Source of the DNA: Rhipidocladum racemiflorum
Taxonomy: Eukaryota; Streptophyta; Magnoliopsida; Poales; Poaceae
Reading direction: 5' to 3'
NCBI GenBank assembly: GCA_036346355.1
Contig: CM070591.1
Location: forward strand, 36,674,392 to 36,738,391
DNA length: 64,000 nt
Within the stretch, counting starts at the first letter, position 1, and every line of letters starts with the position of its first letter. This document shows positions 23,890 through 36,700 of this stretch, piece by piece. The position numbers and the translations under genes are program-made. The notes below the pieces were generated by a model, which worked only from the letters and a program-made list of their open reading frames with translations, searched no databases and was not told the DNA's origin.

Positions 23890-25100
23890 TTTGGACCCCT
23901 TTTGAGTCGAAAACCGATTTCGCGTCGTTTTCGAGGTCCGTGAGGTCAAAAAGTGAGCAATTGAGCAAACGAGCTTGAAGCTTGACAAAACCAGCGTGAA
24001 TGGATCCCTAGCATCCCTAGGAACCTAGTCATGCCTTCGTGTCGAAGTTCCGAGCCCATTTGAGTGAAATTCCACTTTTTGCAAAAGATTCTCCTGGAAG
24101 GCCAGCACTACCGACGGCGTGACGCTGGTACTGCCGCCCTCACCGGCAGTACCGCTCGCACACCACCGAAAGTTAATTTCCAGAGAGGTCACCTCTCGAT
24201 CTCCAGTGTCTGGCACTACCGCCGTTAGGGGCCGGTACTGCCGCCCGACCGGCAGTACCGTGCGCACAACATCGGTAGTGATTTTTCAGAGAGCACCCCT
24301 TCGGGTCCTCAACTGCCGGCACTACCGAGCCTTGTGGTCGGTACTGCCGGGCTTGAGGGCAGCACTACCACGCATTGGCTGCCGATACTGCCGGGTCCGT
24401 GGTCCCAATTAGGTTTCTGTTGATCCATTTTCTTCCTCGGTTCTCCGATTTGTTTAGCTATTGTTTTGGGTCTTTAGTTGGTCCTTTTTAATCAAAAACT
24501 GATTTTGGGAAAAACTCGGAGCTCAGAATTGAAAAGCAGGAAGTCGATCAAGCGAGCTCGGAACTCGTCGGAACCAGTTTAGTTGGGTTTCTAGCGTCGC
24601 TAGAGCCATAATCTGGTGTTCACGCTGAGTTCCGATCCTGTTTGAGCGAAAACTCCCTTTTCGAGTTCTAGCCTTTCCTGGGAAGCCAGCGCTACCGCCG
24701 TGATAGTCCCGGTACCGCCACCTGAGCAGTAGTACCGTGGCTATAATGCCGGTAGATGGTTTCCGAAGCGAGCTGCATTTGGCCACTGGAGCTGCAGCGC
24801 TACCGGTGTTTGGGGCCGGCACTACCACTCTGTGTGCCACACTCCGATAGCTATTTTCTAGAGCATGCTAATCGTGGCCTTTGGAACCCCGACACTACCA
24901 AGGGTTTGGGGTCGGTATTACTGCTTAAGCAGTGGTACTGTGAGCAACACTCTGGTAGTTGTTTTCCAGGAAGTACCCCATTTTAGTTCTTGGCCGTTAG
25001 CACTACCGTCCCGAGGGCACGGTACTACTGAAGATCGATAGTGCCGCTATTGTAGGTTGGTACTGCCGATTGACTGGTTCCACCGAGACTTGTGTGACAG
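23890..25100 (+). repeat. Imperfect 584-bp tandem repeat inside LTR-2
   Basis: The two units align through shared landmarks: GGCCAGCACTACCG at about 24100 against AGCCAGCGCTACCG at about 24684, each preceded by a TTTGAG.GAAA...CTCC/TTTCCTGG stretch and followed by GGTACTGCC-type motifs. The match is moderate, so the duplication is not recent. Confidence 0.65.
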
Positions 25101-25242
25101 TCTTGCCAATGTGAGCTAAGAAGTTTAAACCCTTTTCAACAACTTTCGATCTTCGCTTTTTCGGATTTGATTCGCTTTTACGCTTGGTTCTTAATTGCCT
25201 CGCTTTGGTTCATCATTAATAGTTTTTATCGCTTTTCCCCAG

Positions 25243-27082
25243 ACGTTGACGATTCGGTAGACGACGATCCCGACTTCGTTCCAGAGTCAGACCTTGTTAA
25301 AAGAGCAAACAGGCAAGCACCTCCTTTGACCATTTTGATCCTATATTTGCAAAGTTCTATTTTCATTTGTCAAAACTATTATGCATGCGTGTATGTTGAA
25401 TAAATATGCTAGTTTGTGGGTATTGGTAGTTAAACCTAGAATTGGTGGATTTCCTTTAATCTCAATTGAATTGTGAACCTTGGTAAACTCTAGACCCACA
25501 TTAGACATAATAATAAATGTCAAAAGGGTAAATTGAATAATACTTGCACATGCTTAGTTACGTAGTAGTAAATGCTACTAGAGTTAGTGAATCAAACAAT
25601 TGCAATCTCTTTGGAACTTATAGGTTTGGATTGGGTTTTGGATCGGAAAGTTGGTTAATGGCTTTGGGAAGTTGGATTTGGTTTATATTGGATGGAAAGG
25701 ATTGTGTGGGTGAAAATGGAAAAATAGAAGAGTTTAGACCCGGGCGAAATGTGCGGTGTTTTGGTGGTTCAGGAATGGTATAGAATGGTTCGGTTGGTTT
25801 GGTTGGTTTGGACTTGGATTGGATCTCAAGCCAGGGGTTTGTCTCAGAATGGTTTTGGTTTCGGTTAGTTCCTTGCTATGGCGAGGTTGCGGGCTAGTGT
25901 GTGCTCAGTGGGGCCGCTAGTGCCAATCCTCTATGGCCATAGCAAGTGGTTCGGAAGATCTCGCTTGAGTCACCTTAAGGACTGAACTTGATGCTATCAA
26001 CTGAGTCATAAAGTGCAACCACACTTGCCAGTATGGGATGGCCTTGACTTAGTAGATTGGAAAGGGTTTGGGTCATGCATTTATGGTGAGCAGAAGTGTT
26101 GGACACATCTGAGAGGTCAGTGTGTTCTAGGGACTCTCTCGTCAAGGCATCGAGGGGGAGTTTGCCCAATACAACGGTAATGCCTTCTATGGGGAGCGTA
26201 TGGGCTAGTGGGAGCCAGTAGGGACCACTAGTGGCCGTCCTCTGGGACCGTAGGAAGGGATGCACATTACCGGGCAGATGCGAGGTTCAAATCCCAACCT
26301 TTCAGAAAGTTTCATCACAGTCTAGCAAAATGGGTACGTTTCATATAGCGTGGCATAGTTGAAATGATTGCTAGAACGTGTCATGTGGGTAAAGTGTACA
26401 GTCTCTGCAAAGATAAATAAACTAATCGATTAGCTGTGCTTACGGTCATGAATAGCTTGGGAAGTACTGTCAAGTATAGAATTTTGGGTTTGGTTTCAAT
26501 TTCACTTCGGTCTTGGTTCGGTTATGGTTTGGGGTGCAATGGAGTCATTTTGGAAGTTGGTTTTGGAAAATGGATTTGGCAAGGTAGATTAGTTTGATTA
26601 TTGGTTTGTGGGAATGGAATGGTTGGAAATTTTGGTTTATGAATCAAATGTTATGTTTATTGTTCTCATTAGAATAATCTTTACAATTGCTTTACAAATT
26701 GCGAATGATTTAGAATCTATTATGTTATTGCAAATAAATCTTGCTTTGTGCTCAAAATAGACTTAGTGTAGAAACTTGTATCCTTTGTTATAGCCTGCAT
26801 TTATATTATCTTTTCCATACAGTAAAGTCTTGCGAGTACATACGTGTACTCACCGTTTGCTCTGTTTTAACAACAAGAATAGAAGACGGCGTCGAAGGTA
26901 ACGAAGACATCCCTGAAGGGTTCCATGAGACGGGCTTTCCGCGAGTTAGAAGCAGATGTCTGGGCTTTCACCCCCAGTCGGTTGCCTCTAGGTATGGGAA
27001 GGCATACCGCTGCTGTTGCCACAGTTATGTTTCCCAGTTTTGCTGTTCAGCCAGTTGGCTATGTTTTATTCTTGTAAATTAA
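25243..27082 (+). CDS. LTR-2-borne acidic ORF (exon 25243-25312, exon from 26878)
   Basis: This is an inferred counterpart of the LTR-1 acidic ORF. Exon 1 (70 nt) follows TTTTCCCCAG and encodes DVDDSVDDDPDFVPES and onwards; the donor is ACAG|GCAAGC, again of GC type. Exon 2 follows AACAAG and reads IEDGVEGNEDIPEGF, then loses acidity and runs to a stop at 27080-27082. The phases match (two bases plus one). It shares exon start ACGTTGA, donor type and downstream context (CGGTTGCCTCTAGG) with LTR-1. The upstream start is unresolved and no domain is recognised. Confidence 0.4.
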
Positions 27083-27397
27083 TTAGTTGTAATCAAATCA
27101 GTAATAATACAACCATTACTGTGAGCTTGATTCTTGATGCAACTTATTGTGTAATATGTGGGTGCTAGGCTACGGATCTAGGGAACTAGCACTAGACACA
27201 TATCTCGGGGAAGCTCGGGTTGGAATCAATCAATTGGCATATGACCATGAGCAGACTGTGTCGTGCTGATTGATTGGCCTCAATCCGGGTACAGTTTGTA
27301 ATTAGTGATCGGAATACTGATAGGTTGCGTCAATCCAGTCCGACGCAACAGTAAGTAACCGAATTACTGTTACAAAGACCGGAGCCCCCTCATTAAG

Positions 27398-28122
27398 GAT
27401 CTTGGTAAGTGATGATACGAACGCCTGACTGAGGTCCGCCCGAGCTTGACCCCTCAAACGGGAGCTGGCCCTTAGCCCTCCATCTCGAGGTCGAGCGGGG
27501 GCCGCTTGACCGGAGTTGTGATTAGGGGCTCTTGTCTCGGGCTCGAGCTGGTGGGTCATCGGCCATGCTGTTGACCAGACAAAAATTTTCCACTCCCCGA
27601 CAGCTAGCCCCTGAGGCTCAAGTCACTATCTAGGTGCTCGGGATGATCTTAAGAAGGGAACAAACTTTTGGAACTGCTCATGCTCGACGTCGAGTCCAAA
27701 AAAATGCAAGACAGGTCTTAATGTAGACGTGCTCGGACCACTCGGCTATCGATACTTCAGCCGAGTTTGGAGACGCCCGAGCTTGTGGTCAAGTTCGGGC
27801 CACCCAAGAGACATGGTGCGGTTACGCTTGTGGACCCTTGGGCTTCGATATCTTGGCTCGGGTGCAAAAGAGCAGTGGAACGGCCTATGTCCCTTCGGTT
27901 TCATCGCCAATTCCTTAGGCGCGCCTTTCGAAGCACACCTGGCGAGCCTTTTGAGGCACGACAGAGTCCAGCTATCAACGATTCGTACTTCATAAAACCA
28001 GAGCTATCATTTTTTTGAAAAAATCCCCAATCTCCTTTGCTTCCGAACCCTTGGCGATCCACCTTTCTTTACTCTCTCTGTCCAAGCTTCCATTTCCTCC
28101 GATCGGACACCAGACGAAGCCC
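27398..28122 (+). mobile_element. Gypsy-type remnant, right part of the LTR and leader
   Basis: It continues 22201-22609 across the LTR-2 insertion. A CCCCGACA at 27595-27602 followed by GCTAGCCCCTGAGG could be an LTR end and leader start. From there to 28122 the sequence is a GC-rich leader without a gene. I see no standard initiator-Met tRNA binding site. Confidence 0.45.
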
Positions 28123-28851
28123 ATGGCCAAGTTCGGGAAGAGCACACTGTCCTTGGTGAAGATGAAGGAGTTCGAGGTGTTGGGGCTGTTGGACCCGACG
28201 ACATGGCAGTTGCCGGGTGGAGAGACCGAGCCGCAGCCCCAGGACGACAAGCTCGTCAGCATCGAGCAGTATATGCTCTTCGGCCTTCGGATGCCGGAGA
28301 GCGACTTCTTAGCCTTGGTTCTTGCGCAATGCGAGATCGAGCTCGTCAATCTGGTACCCAACTCTGTCCTTCTTCTTTCTATCTTTTCCCATCTATGCGA
28401 GGGGTTCCTTGGAATCGTCCCTACCCCCTCGCTCTTTTTTCGCTTCTTCTCCTTGTTCCGCACCGGGAAGGACCCCATGGTCGGGTGTATCTACTTCCGG
28501 TTGTGGACGGGGCTCCCTTAGTCCTTCCCCCTGCTCCATGCTCGAGACTCTCTCGGTCCGTGGGCCGAGAGGTAGTTTTACTTGAAGAGGAGTGAGGATG
28601 GCGCGCTTGCGTATGACAGGGCCCCCATCGATGGCAAGCACCAGACCCCCGAGGTAGCCGACCTGGTGGCCGACCACGAATCCATCGCCGCCATCCACAT
28701 CTGCGCAATGCGAGGCCTAACCAGTCAGGCCATAGCCAACGACTTCCTACGGAACCGGTTGTATTCCCTTCGAAAGAGGATGCATCCATCCTTCGTGATC
28801 GCAGGACAGGACGACCTCACCCACGAGGGCCCAACCGGTAAGTATCTGTGA
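28123..28851 (+). pseudogene. Transposase_28-like (putative gypsy-type) ORF, broken
   Basis: From ATG 28123 (MAKFGKSTLS) a frame runs to a stop at 28519-28521, and a second open segment at 28582-28851 continues the theme. The first part has the pattern of the plant 'putative gypsy type transposon' domain (Pfam PF04195): VSIEQYMLFGLRMPESDF, then ELVNLVPNSVLLLSIFSHLC and EGFLGI, a hydrophobic core typical of the family. The function is unknown; the domain occurs in non-autonomous gypsy-like elements of grasses. The break near 28500-28580 and the abutting LTR at 28933 show that the gene is incomplete. Confidence 0.6.
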
Positions 28852-28932
28852 ATTGAAGAACATCCGAGCTCGAGCTTAACTCCAGCTAATTGCAGCGTTT
28901 TTACCAGCATCACCGAAGGTGTCCTGGTTGAG

Positions 28933-31900
28933 TGTCGGGACCCGAATTTGCAATTCCGGACCCTCTGTGTATTCAGCACTAGTCCAGGAACACGCTAGTG
29001 CACACAGTCTCAACATTGGAAATATCACAATCATACTCAACGAAATAATACGGTACTTTAGTTAGTTAATCAAGTGGGTTGCTTGACCTTAAGGTCAAGT
29101 TACAAATATACGCCACGTAGGGCGAAAACTTAATAAAAGAGAAATAACAGCAGCGGAAAATAAGATAACTTCGTGGCGCCATCCAGTATACCACAGGCAA
29201 CTGACTGGGCTCGCTCCCTAGTTAGACGGTTCCTCTTGGAGCTCCTCCTCCAAAGCTGGTATAGACTCTTCTTCAACTGGTGTTGTATTGTGGCAAGGGT
29301 GAGTACTTGGTACTCAGCAAGTTATGCACAGAATGCAAACTAATATACTACATGCATGGCTTAGTACAAAGGAGCAGCTCATGGTATAATTGCAGTAAAC
29401 AGCGTTTGACAAGTAGCATAAGTAGATTCGAAAGCAGTAAAAACAAGTATAAGATCAATAACTTTTCTAGGAGTTAAATAAACATCTTTCCCAATCCTAA
29501 TCCATATTTCCATCAACGTCATTATTAAACCAAACCAAACCTTTCAAGTCCATGTTATTTTCAAGAAAGTCTAACCCTTGACTGTAATTCCCGAGCAATG
29601 TCCAATGTTGCGGACACGGCTATTCGAATAGATTTTACACTCTGTAGAGGTTATGCACTTTACCCACAAGATACAGCCAAACGCCACAAAGGTGAGTGTC
29701 CGTAACAAAGTCTTTCGGAAACATCTAACAGCACAAGTGGTCCTCCCCGGTGATTGCACACTAACCCTTCCCTTAGCAAAGGCGAAGTTTAGGCCAATCC
29801 ACCGTTAGATGGGTACCTGGTCGCAGCCCCGGTACGCTCCCCCGTACAACTACACAAAAGGTATAGTTGACACCCCGAGGTCCCACAGGTACGTTATTAG
29901 CAACTTAATCAACTAGGTCTGTCCCATTACAGACATGTGGTTGCACGTTTCACTCAGTTCAAAGGCTTGCAAGGTTAAGTCCTTAGGGTGACCAGGGCAA
30001 GACTACCCGAAGAACCAAATCAACGTTCCCGATGCCACGAAGCCCACAACTGGCCCGCCCGATCATTCTTGCCACATGCCCCGGTCGAAATCTATTTATC
30101 AAACCTCAGCTGATTACCATGCACCACGTGCCATCAACAATCATAACACATGATACTTCTTTCAAAAACAGGTGCAATATCTCATTAAGTCAATATTAGC
30201 ATTTGATTGTCCAAAGCATTTCACGTGGCAAGGCTAAGCATACTATGTCGGTTTAACTACCCGTGTTGGCAATTTTAATAATGTCCAACTAATAATCCAC
30301 AATTAGGGTGACAAGGGGTCATGGCACATATTTTATTAACCGAGGTGTCATACAACAATTTGGCATTTATCTAGTTTCCCATAATTAAATAAAGCATTTT
30401 CCAATTAATACTAGCATGCAATAATTTAAACCAATTTAATTTCAAATGGGATCAACATGGTCAAAGCACAACTTACCTTCAAAGAGTACTTGTTCTTGGT
30501 CTTGAGCTGGCTCCTAGGTCAACACTTCACCTTCGAAGCCTTCGGGCACTTCAACGTCTACTCGTAAAGCGTGCAAATAGCAATAAATGAATAAACAGTT
30601 TACAAAAAGTGTCCAAACATCCAAATTAAGTCCATAAACAGAGAGAGCATAATTTTATAAATTTTTAGAAACTGGAATCGTCCAAATCAGAGTTAAAATG
30701 CAAAAGTTATAATCATTTGAAGTTTTAAGAAAACATTAATTAAATATAAACAAAGAAATATTCATAATCAAAAATGAATTAAAATTCATATTTAAGTAGG
30801 TCTCATTTTTAAGAAAATTTAGAAATTTGCATCACCCAAATCGGAGTTAAAACGCAAAAGTTATAAGCGTTTGAAGTTTGAATCTATTTTTAAAATAAAT
30901 AAACCGAATAAATAAATCATTTTTCTTTTTCGGAAAATAATTATTGCGTCATGGGTGACACGTGTCAGCACCTAATTGGTCCACGTGGACCCGCTGACGT
31001 CAGCACCGGCCGAACCCCACGATGACGTCATCATGCCACGTGGCACCACCCGGGTGCTGCCACGTGTCCCGGTCCATGGACCCAGTCTACGGGCCCGGCG
31101 GGTCTACGGTGCGCTCGGCGCACGTCACAGTTGCTAACATGCGGACCCCGCATGTCAGTGGCGCGCTCACACGCGCACGGTGCGGCGGCTGGGCTACGTG
31201 GCACGATCTCATGGGTTGGATCTAAATCCAACGGCTGAGATTGGATCTAGACGCCGCAACGTGGATTTCGTTGCGGTGACGTGGGCTAACGTGGGCCGTT
31301 GGATCTTGATCCAACGTTCCAGATCTAATCTAGTTCATTCCGGCTACGGCTACGTGGCGAGATCTAAACCGTTAGATCTAGATCTAACGGTGGAGATTAG
31401 ATCTAAAAAAAATCAAAACGTGAAAAAAATACCTCCGGCGACGTGGACAATTCTGGGCCACACGATGCGGATCGGACGGTTGACGGTGCTCGCAGGGGCT
31501 CGATGGTGCGCGGCGGCGATGGCTCACCGGAGAGGAAGAAGACGACACGGGGAACGATGGTTGCGGGCTTCTCCGACGAGGTGAAAGGTCTCCACGGGTG
31601 CGCCTTGGCCTGACGGTGCCAGAACTAGGCCCAAACGCGGCGGCGCGTCCTCAACGGCGGCGGCACGAGGCAAAAACCGCGGCGGCGTCTCCCGTAACTT
31701 CGCCGAGCAATCACGGCCACGGCGGGGCGCTTCGGGCGGCGGCAGCTAGGGCAAAATGCGCGTGAGGTCAAGGCGATCCTCGGGGCATGTCCCAGGCATT
31801 AAATACCCTCGACGTCCGCACGAAAGGCGGAGCCCTAGGCCCACACGGCGGCGGAGTCCGGCAAGCATTCGGACGTGGACGATGAAATCTGGACCCTCCA

Positions 31901-32396
31901 CGTGGTGCGATGAACGGTCGAGATTGCTTGGGCATGATCGGATCCGGACCGGATCCGGTCGAATCGGTACGGGTCAATCCTGACCGTTGGATCCAGATCC
32001 AACGGTCCATATCGATTAGGGTTGGGGTTTGGTGCGGTGCGGTACGGGCGCTACGCGGCTCTTCGTGGGCCGTTGGATCAAGATCCAACGGTCGCACGGG
32101 AATGGGTTCGGTTCAGTCAATCAGGCACGGGTCGGACTCGAGTCGAACTCGGACTCGGGTCTGGCTCGGACTCAGTCGGTGGAACAGTAGAACCGATTCG
32201 ATTTTTTTCCAGCGATTAAATATTCCAATTAATTCCCAGAAATTTATTTAATTCATTTAAAATAGCAAAACCCATAGAAAAATTGCAGAAAAATTCTAGA
32301 AAATATTTTAAACATTTTGGACCCAAATAAAATATTTCCAACAAAATTTTATTTGCAAAATTAAATTCTTTAATTATTTCAAAAGGGAATAAATTC
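28933..32396 (-). mobile_element. Element A 3' LTR (LTR-1), truncated at the internal side
   Basis: It begins TGTCGGGACCC in inverted orientation and runs to GGAATAAATTC, where the match to LTR-1 stops about 110 bp short of the TGTAACACCCC end. TATA-like ATTAAATACC lies at about 31798-31807 (minus strand GGTATTTAAT). Palindromes lie at 31296-31317, 31369-31390 (arms CCGTTAGATC/GATCTAACGG), 31984-32005 and 32070-32091. Integrase sequence follows directly, so a deletion has removed the LTR start and the end of pol. Confidence 0.88.
29218..30557 (-). pseudogene. LTR-borne acidic ORF in the element A LTR (exons 30557-30477 and 29276-29218)
   Basis: Exon lengths of 81 and 59 nt are kept. One in-frame TAG interrupts exon 1 after VLT (about 30517). 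This copy has a GT donor (GAAG|GTAAGT) where the others have GC, which supports the position being a splice site. The acceptor CAG is intact. Exon 2 encodes VEEESIPALEEELQEEPSN then stop. Confidence 0.45.
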
Positions 32397-32410
32397 GATA
32401 CAATCTTCTT

Positions 32411-33714
32411 ATTCCAGAATCTCGAGGTAAACTGGGTACCTCTGTCCGATACAATCTTCTTCGGTACTCCATGCAAACAAACGATCCTGGTCATGTATAA
32501 TTCTGCTAACTTATCTCCCGAGTAAGTGATCTTTACTGGGATAAAATGGGCGACCTTAGTCAAGCGGTCCACTATGACCCATATGGAGTCATATCCTCCT
32601 TGAGTCTTGGGTAAACCGGTAATGAAGTCCATTCCGATTTCCTCCCACTTCCACTCAGGTATCTTCAATGGCTGTAGCAATCCTGCTGGTCTCTGATGCA
32701 TTGCCTTGACTCTCTAGCATATGCCGCATAGCGCAACATGCTCGGCAACTTCACGCTTCATGCTCAGCCACCAGAATCTTTCTTTCAAATCCTGATACAT
32801 CTTGGCACTTCCCGGATGAATTGAATACTTGGAGTCATGGGCATCCTCTAAGATCAACTGCTTCAGCTCCTTCTTGTTTGGCACACAGATTCGATCCTTT
32901 ATCCATAACATGCCTTGCTCGTCTAGTTTGAAGTCTTTTGCCTTGCCCTCATCCATCTTGGACTTAATCCTGCGAATCTTGTCATCATCCTTCTGTCCTT
33001 CCCGGATCTGATCCTCTAGGGTAGGCTTCACTTCTAATGCAGCCAAGAATCCTTCTGGTACTACTTCAATCTGCATTCTCTAGAAATCCTCACATAGCTC
33101 ATCCTGACTCGTGGCTATCAACATGTTCACGGTATGGCTTTTTTGACTCAGAGCATCAGCCACCACGTTGGCCTTTCCGGGATGGTAATGGATTCCGACA
33201 TTGTAATCCTTGATCAACTCTAACCATCTCCTCTGTCTCATATTCAAGTCCGATTGGGTGAAGATGTACTTAAGACTCTTATGGTCCGTATATACTTCAC
33301 ATCTGTTCCCGATCAGATAGTGACGCCACAACTTCAAAGCATGCACTACGGCAGCTAGCTCTAGGTCATGCGTTGGATAATTCTCCTCATGCGGCCTCAA
33401 CTACCTTGATGCGTAAGCGACGACCTTTCCGTTCTGCATCAGCACACATCCAAGTCCTTGGCGCGATGCATCACAATAAATATCGAAACTCTGATTAACA
33501 TCTGGTAGAACCAACACCAGGCTGATGTCAATCGCTTCTTCAGCTCTTGAAAACCTTTCTGGCACTCCGGCGTCCAAGCAAACTTCTTCTCCTTTTTCAA
33601 CAATTGCGTGAGAGGTCTCGCAATTGTCGAAAAGCCTTTAATGAAGCGGCGGTAGTAACCTACCATTCCAAGGAAACTCCGGATCTGGGTCACGGTCTTC
33701 GGCTGCTCCCAATG
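32411..33714 (-). pseudogene. Element A pol, 3' part: RNase H and integrase, truncated
   Basis: Minus-strand segments: 33714-33480 (connection and RNase H start, WEQPKTVTQIRSFLG), 33400-33080 (RNase H, ENYPTHDLELAAVVHALK), 33076-32714 (zinc-binding H2C2 region) and 32701-32411 (integrase core MDFITGLPKTQ to SDRGTQFTSRFWNK). Against element B there are a frameshift after LTSA, a stop in the zinc region (about 32717) and truncation after FWNK, losing the DD35E glutamate, the integrase C-terminus and the chromodomain. It cannot encode a working integrase. Confidence 0.85.
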
Positions 33715-36700
33715 TGTCGGGACCCGAATTTGCAAATCCGGACCCTCTGTGTATTCAGCACTAGTCCAGGAACGCGCTAGTGCACACAGTCTCAACATTG
33801 GTAAATATCACAATCATACTCAACGAATTAATAAGGTACTTAAATAGTAAACCAAACTGGTTGCTTGACCTTATGGTCAAGTTACAAATATACGCCACGC
33901 AGGGCGAAACTTATTAAAAGAGAAATAACTGCAGCGGAAAATAAGATAACTTCGTGGCACCATCCAGTATACCACAGGCAACTGACTGGGCTCGCTCCCT
34001 AGTTAGACGGTTCCTCTGGGAGCTCCTCCTCCCAAGCTGGTGTAGACTCTTCTTCAACTGGTGTTGTATTGCGGCAAGGGTGAGTACTTGGTACTCAGCA
34101 AGTCATGCACAGAATGCAGCTAATATACTACATGCATGGCTTAATACAAAGGAGTGGCTCAAGGTATATTTGCAGTAAAGAGCGTTTAACAAGTATCATA
34201 AGTAGATTCGAAAGCAGTAGAAACAAGTATAGCATCAATAACTTTTCCAGGAGTTTAATCAACATCTTTCCCATTCCTAATCCACATTTCCATCGACATC
34301 ATTGTTTAACCAAACCCCACCTTTCAAGTCCAAGTTATTTTCAAGAAAGTCTAAACCTTAACTGTAATTCCCGAGCGATGTCCAATACCGCGGACGCGGC
34401 TATTCAAATAGATTTTACACTCTGCAGAGGTTATGCACTTTACCCACAAGATACAGTCAAACACCACAAAGGCGAGTGTCGTAACAAAGTCTTTCGGAAA
34501 CTTCTAACAGCACAAGTGGTCCTCTCCGGTGTTGCACGCTAACCCTTCCCTTAGTGAAGGCAAAGTTTAGGCCAAACCACCGTTAGATGGGTACTTGGCC
34601 GCAGCCCCGGTACGCTCCCCCGTATAACTACACAAAGGGTGTAGTTGACATCCTGAGGTCCCACAGGTACGTTATTAGCAACTTAGTCAACCAGGTCCGT
34701 CCCATTACAGACATGTGGTTGCACGCTTGACTCAGTTCAAAGGCTTGCAAGGTTAAGTCCTTAGGGTGACCAGGGCAAGACTACCCGAAGAACCAACACA
34801 ACATTCTCGGTGCCACAACTGGCCCACCCGATCATTCTTGCCACATGCCCCGGTCGAAAACTATTTATCAAACCCCAGTTGATTACCATGCACCACGTGC
34901 CATCAACATCACATGATACCTTTCTAAAACAGGTTCAATATATCATTAAGTCAATATTAACATTTGATTGTCCAAAAATCATGTCATGAGCACGTAGCAG
35001 GTCTAAGCAATATACTACGATGACCTAAAATCCCATGTTGGCAATTTAGTAATGTCCAACTATTTAATCCTCAACTAGGGTGACAAGGGGTCATGGCACA
35101 TATATAAATAACCAAGGTGTCATACAGCAATTTGGCATGTATCTAATTTCCCATATTTAAATAAAGTATTTTCTAATTAAACTAGCATGCAATAATTTGA
35201 ACCAAAATAATTTGAAATTGGGATCAATGTGGTCAAAGCACAACTTGCCTTCAAAGAGTACTTGCTCTTTGTCCTGAGCTGGCTCCTGGGTCAACACTTC
35301 TCCTTCGAAGCCTTCGGGCACTTCAACGTCTACTCGTAAAGCGTGCAAATAGCAATAAATAAATGAAGAGTAGACAAAAAGTGTCCAAACATCCAAATAA
35401 AGTTCATAAACAGAGAGAGCATAATTTTATGAATTTTTAGAAACTGGAATCGTCAAATTCGGAGTTTAAATGCAAAAGTTACAAGCATTTAAAGTTTAGA
35501 TAATCAATTAAATATTATTACAGAGAAAAACTTTAGTCCAAAAATTAAATAAAATTCATCAATAGGTAGATCTCAATTTTATACAAATTTAGAAATTTGA
35601 ATCACTCAAATCGGAGTTAAAACGCAAAAGTTATAAACGTTTGAAGTTTGAAACAAATTTGAAATCAATATTTCGAATTAATAAATCATTTTCTTTTTCG
35701 GAAATTCATTTATTGCGTCAGCATGACACGTGGACCAACCAGGAGCCGCCACGGGTCCATGGACCCGGCGCACGGTTTGGCTCAGTCCACCGTGGACTCG
35801 GTCCACGGCTCGTGTCGCTGACAGGTGGGCCCTGCCGGTGACGTTAGCATGACGCCAAAGACACGGCCACCGAGTGGGTCGACAGCGGCCCCACCGTGAC
35901 GTCATGGTGCGGTTTGCTGGGACGCTGATAGCTGGGCCCCACTGACACGCGGGCCCCGCGTGTCAGAGACACACTCCACGCGCAGGCGCTGACCGCGACG
36001 GTCGGCCTCCCGGCCACGTGGCTAGATCTCGGCCGTTGATTTGAAAATCAACGGCCCAGATTGGATCTGCCTTAACGCAGTAGAAAAACTACATGACTGA
36101 TCTGGACCATTCGATCTTGATCGGACGGTGAAGATCCAATCTAACGTTTACAACGCGGCTAAGCCTAACCGTTTGATCTAGATCTAACGGCTGAGATCTA
36201 TCCTAGCTCGGTGCGGTTTAGGCTACGTGGCACGATCTAAACCGTTGGATCTAGATCCAACGGTTGGAAATAGATCTGGGATTAGCACGTGGGATCTCAC
36301 CGGGGGGTGACGTGGCGTGATCTGGGCCCTCGGATCTTGATCGGACGGCTGGTGGAGCTCGATCGACGGCGATGGCTTGCGGCGGAGCGAGGTCACCGGA
36401 GACGAGGACGGCGACCACGGTGACGGCGTTGCGGGGCTCCTCCGGCGAAGTGAAAGGTTCTCACCGACGCGGCTTGACCTCGCGGTTCCGGATTTGGGCT
36501 CAACGGCGGCGGAGGACGGCGGATGGCGGCGAAAACTACAAACGAACGCGGCGGAACGCACGGCCAACTACGGCGAGCGATTGTGGCGCAACCACGGCGG
36601 CTTAGGCGGCGTGAGCTAGGGCTACGGGTGCGCATGGAAGTCGGCAACACGGCAGCGGCAGCAGCGCATTAAATAGGGCCCTCGGCGTCCGTGAAACGCG

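Larger units (their letters stand above)
22610..27392 (+). mobile_element. Solo LTR, family LTR-2 (gypsy), 4783 bp
   Basis: It begins TGTAACACCCTGAATTTG and ends GGAGCCCCCTCA. It is flanked by a perfect duplication TTAAG (22605-22609 and 27393-27397). The right end was fixed by comparison with the inverted copy at 11400, which shares GACCGGAGCCCC. Internal features are blocks of GGCAGTACCG/CGGTACTGCC motifs (about 22920-23000, 24100-24400, 24685-25075), a 584-bp imperfect tandem repeat, the acidic exon pair, and the CTAATCGATTAG palindrome (26422-26433). Order and spacing of several motifs parallel LTR-1, suggesting a common origin. Confidence 0.9.

Noticed and set aside
27351..27355. GTAAG as the LTR-2 flank
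   Set aside because: The inverted LTR-2 copy continues to match beyond this point to GACCGGAGCCCC, so the LTR end is at 27392 with TTAAG.
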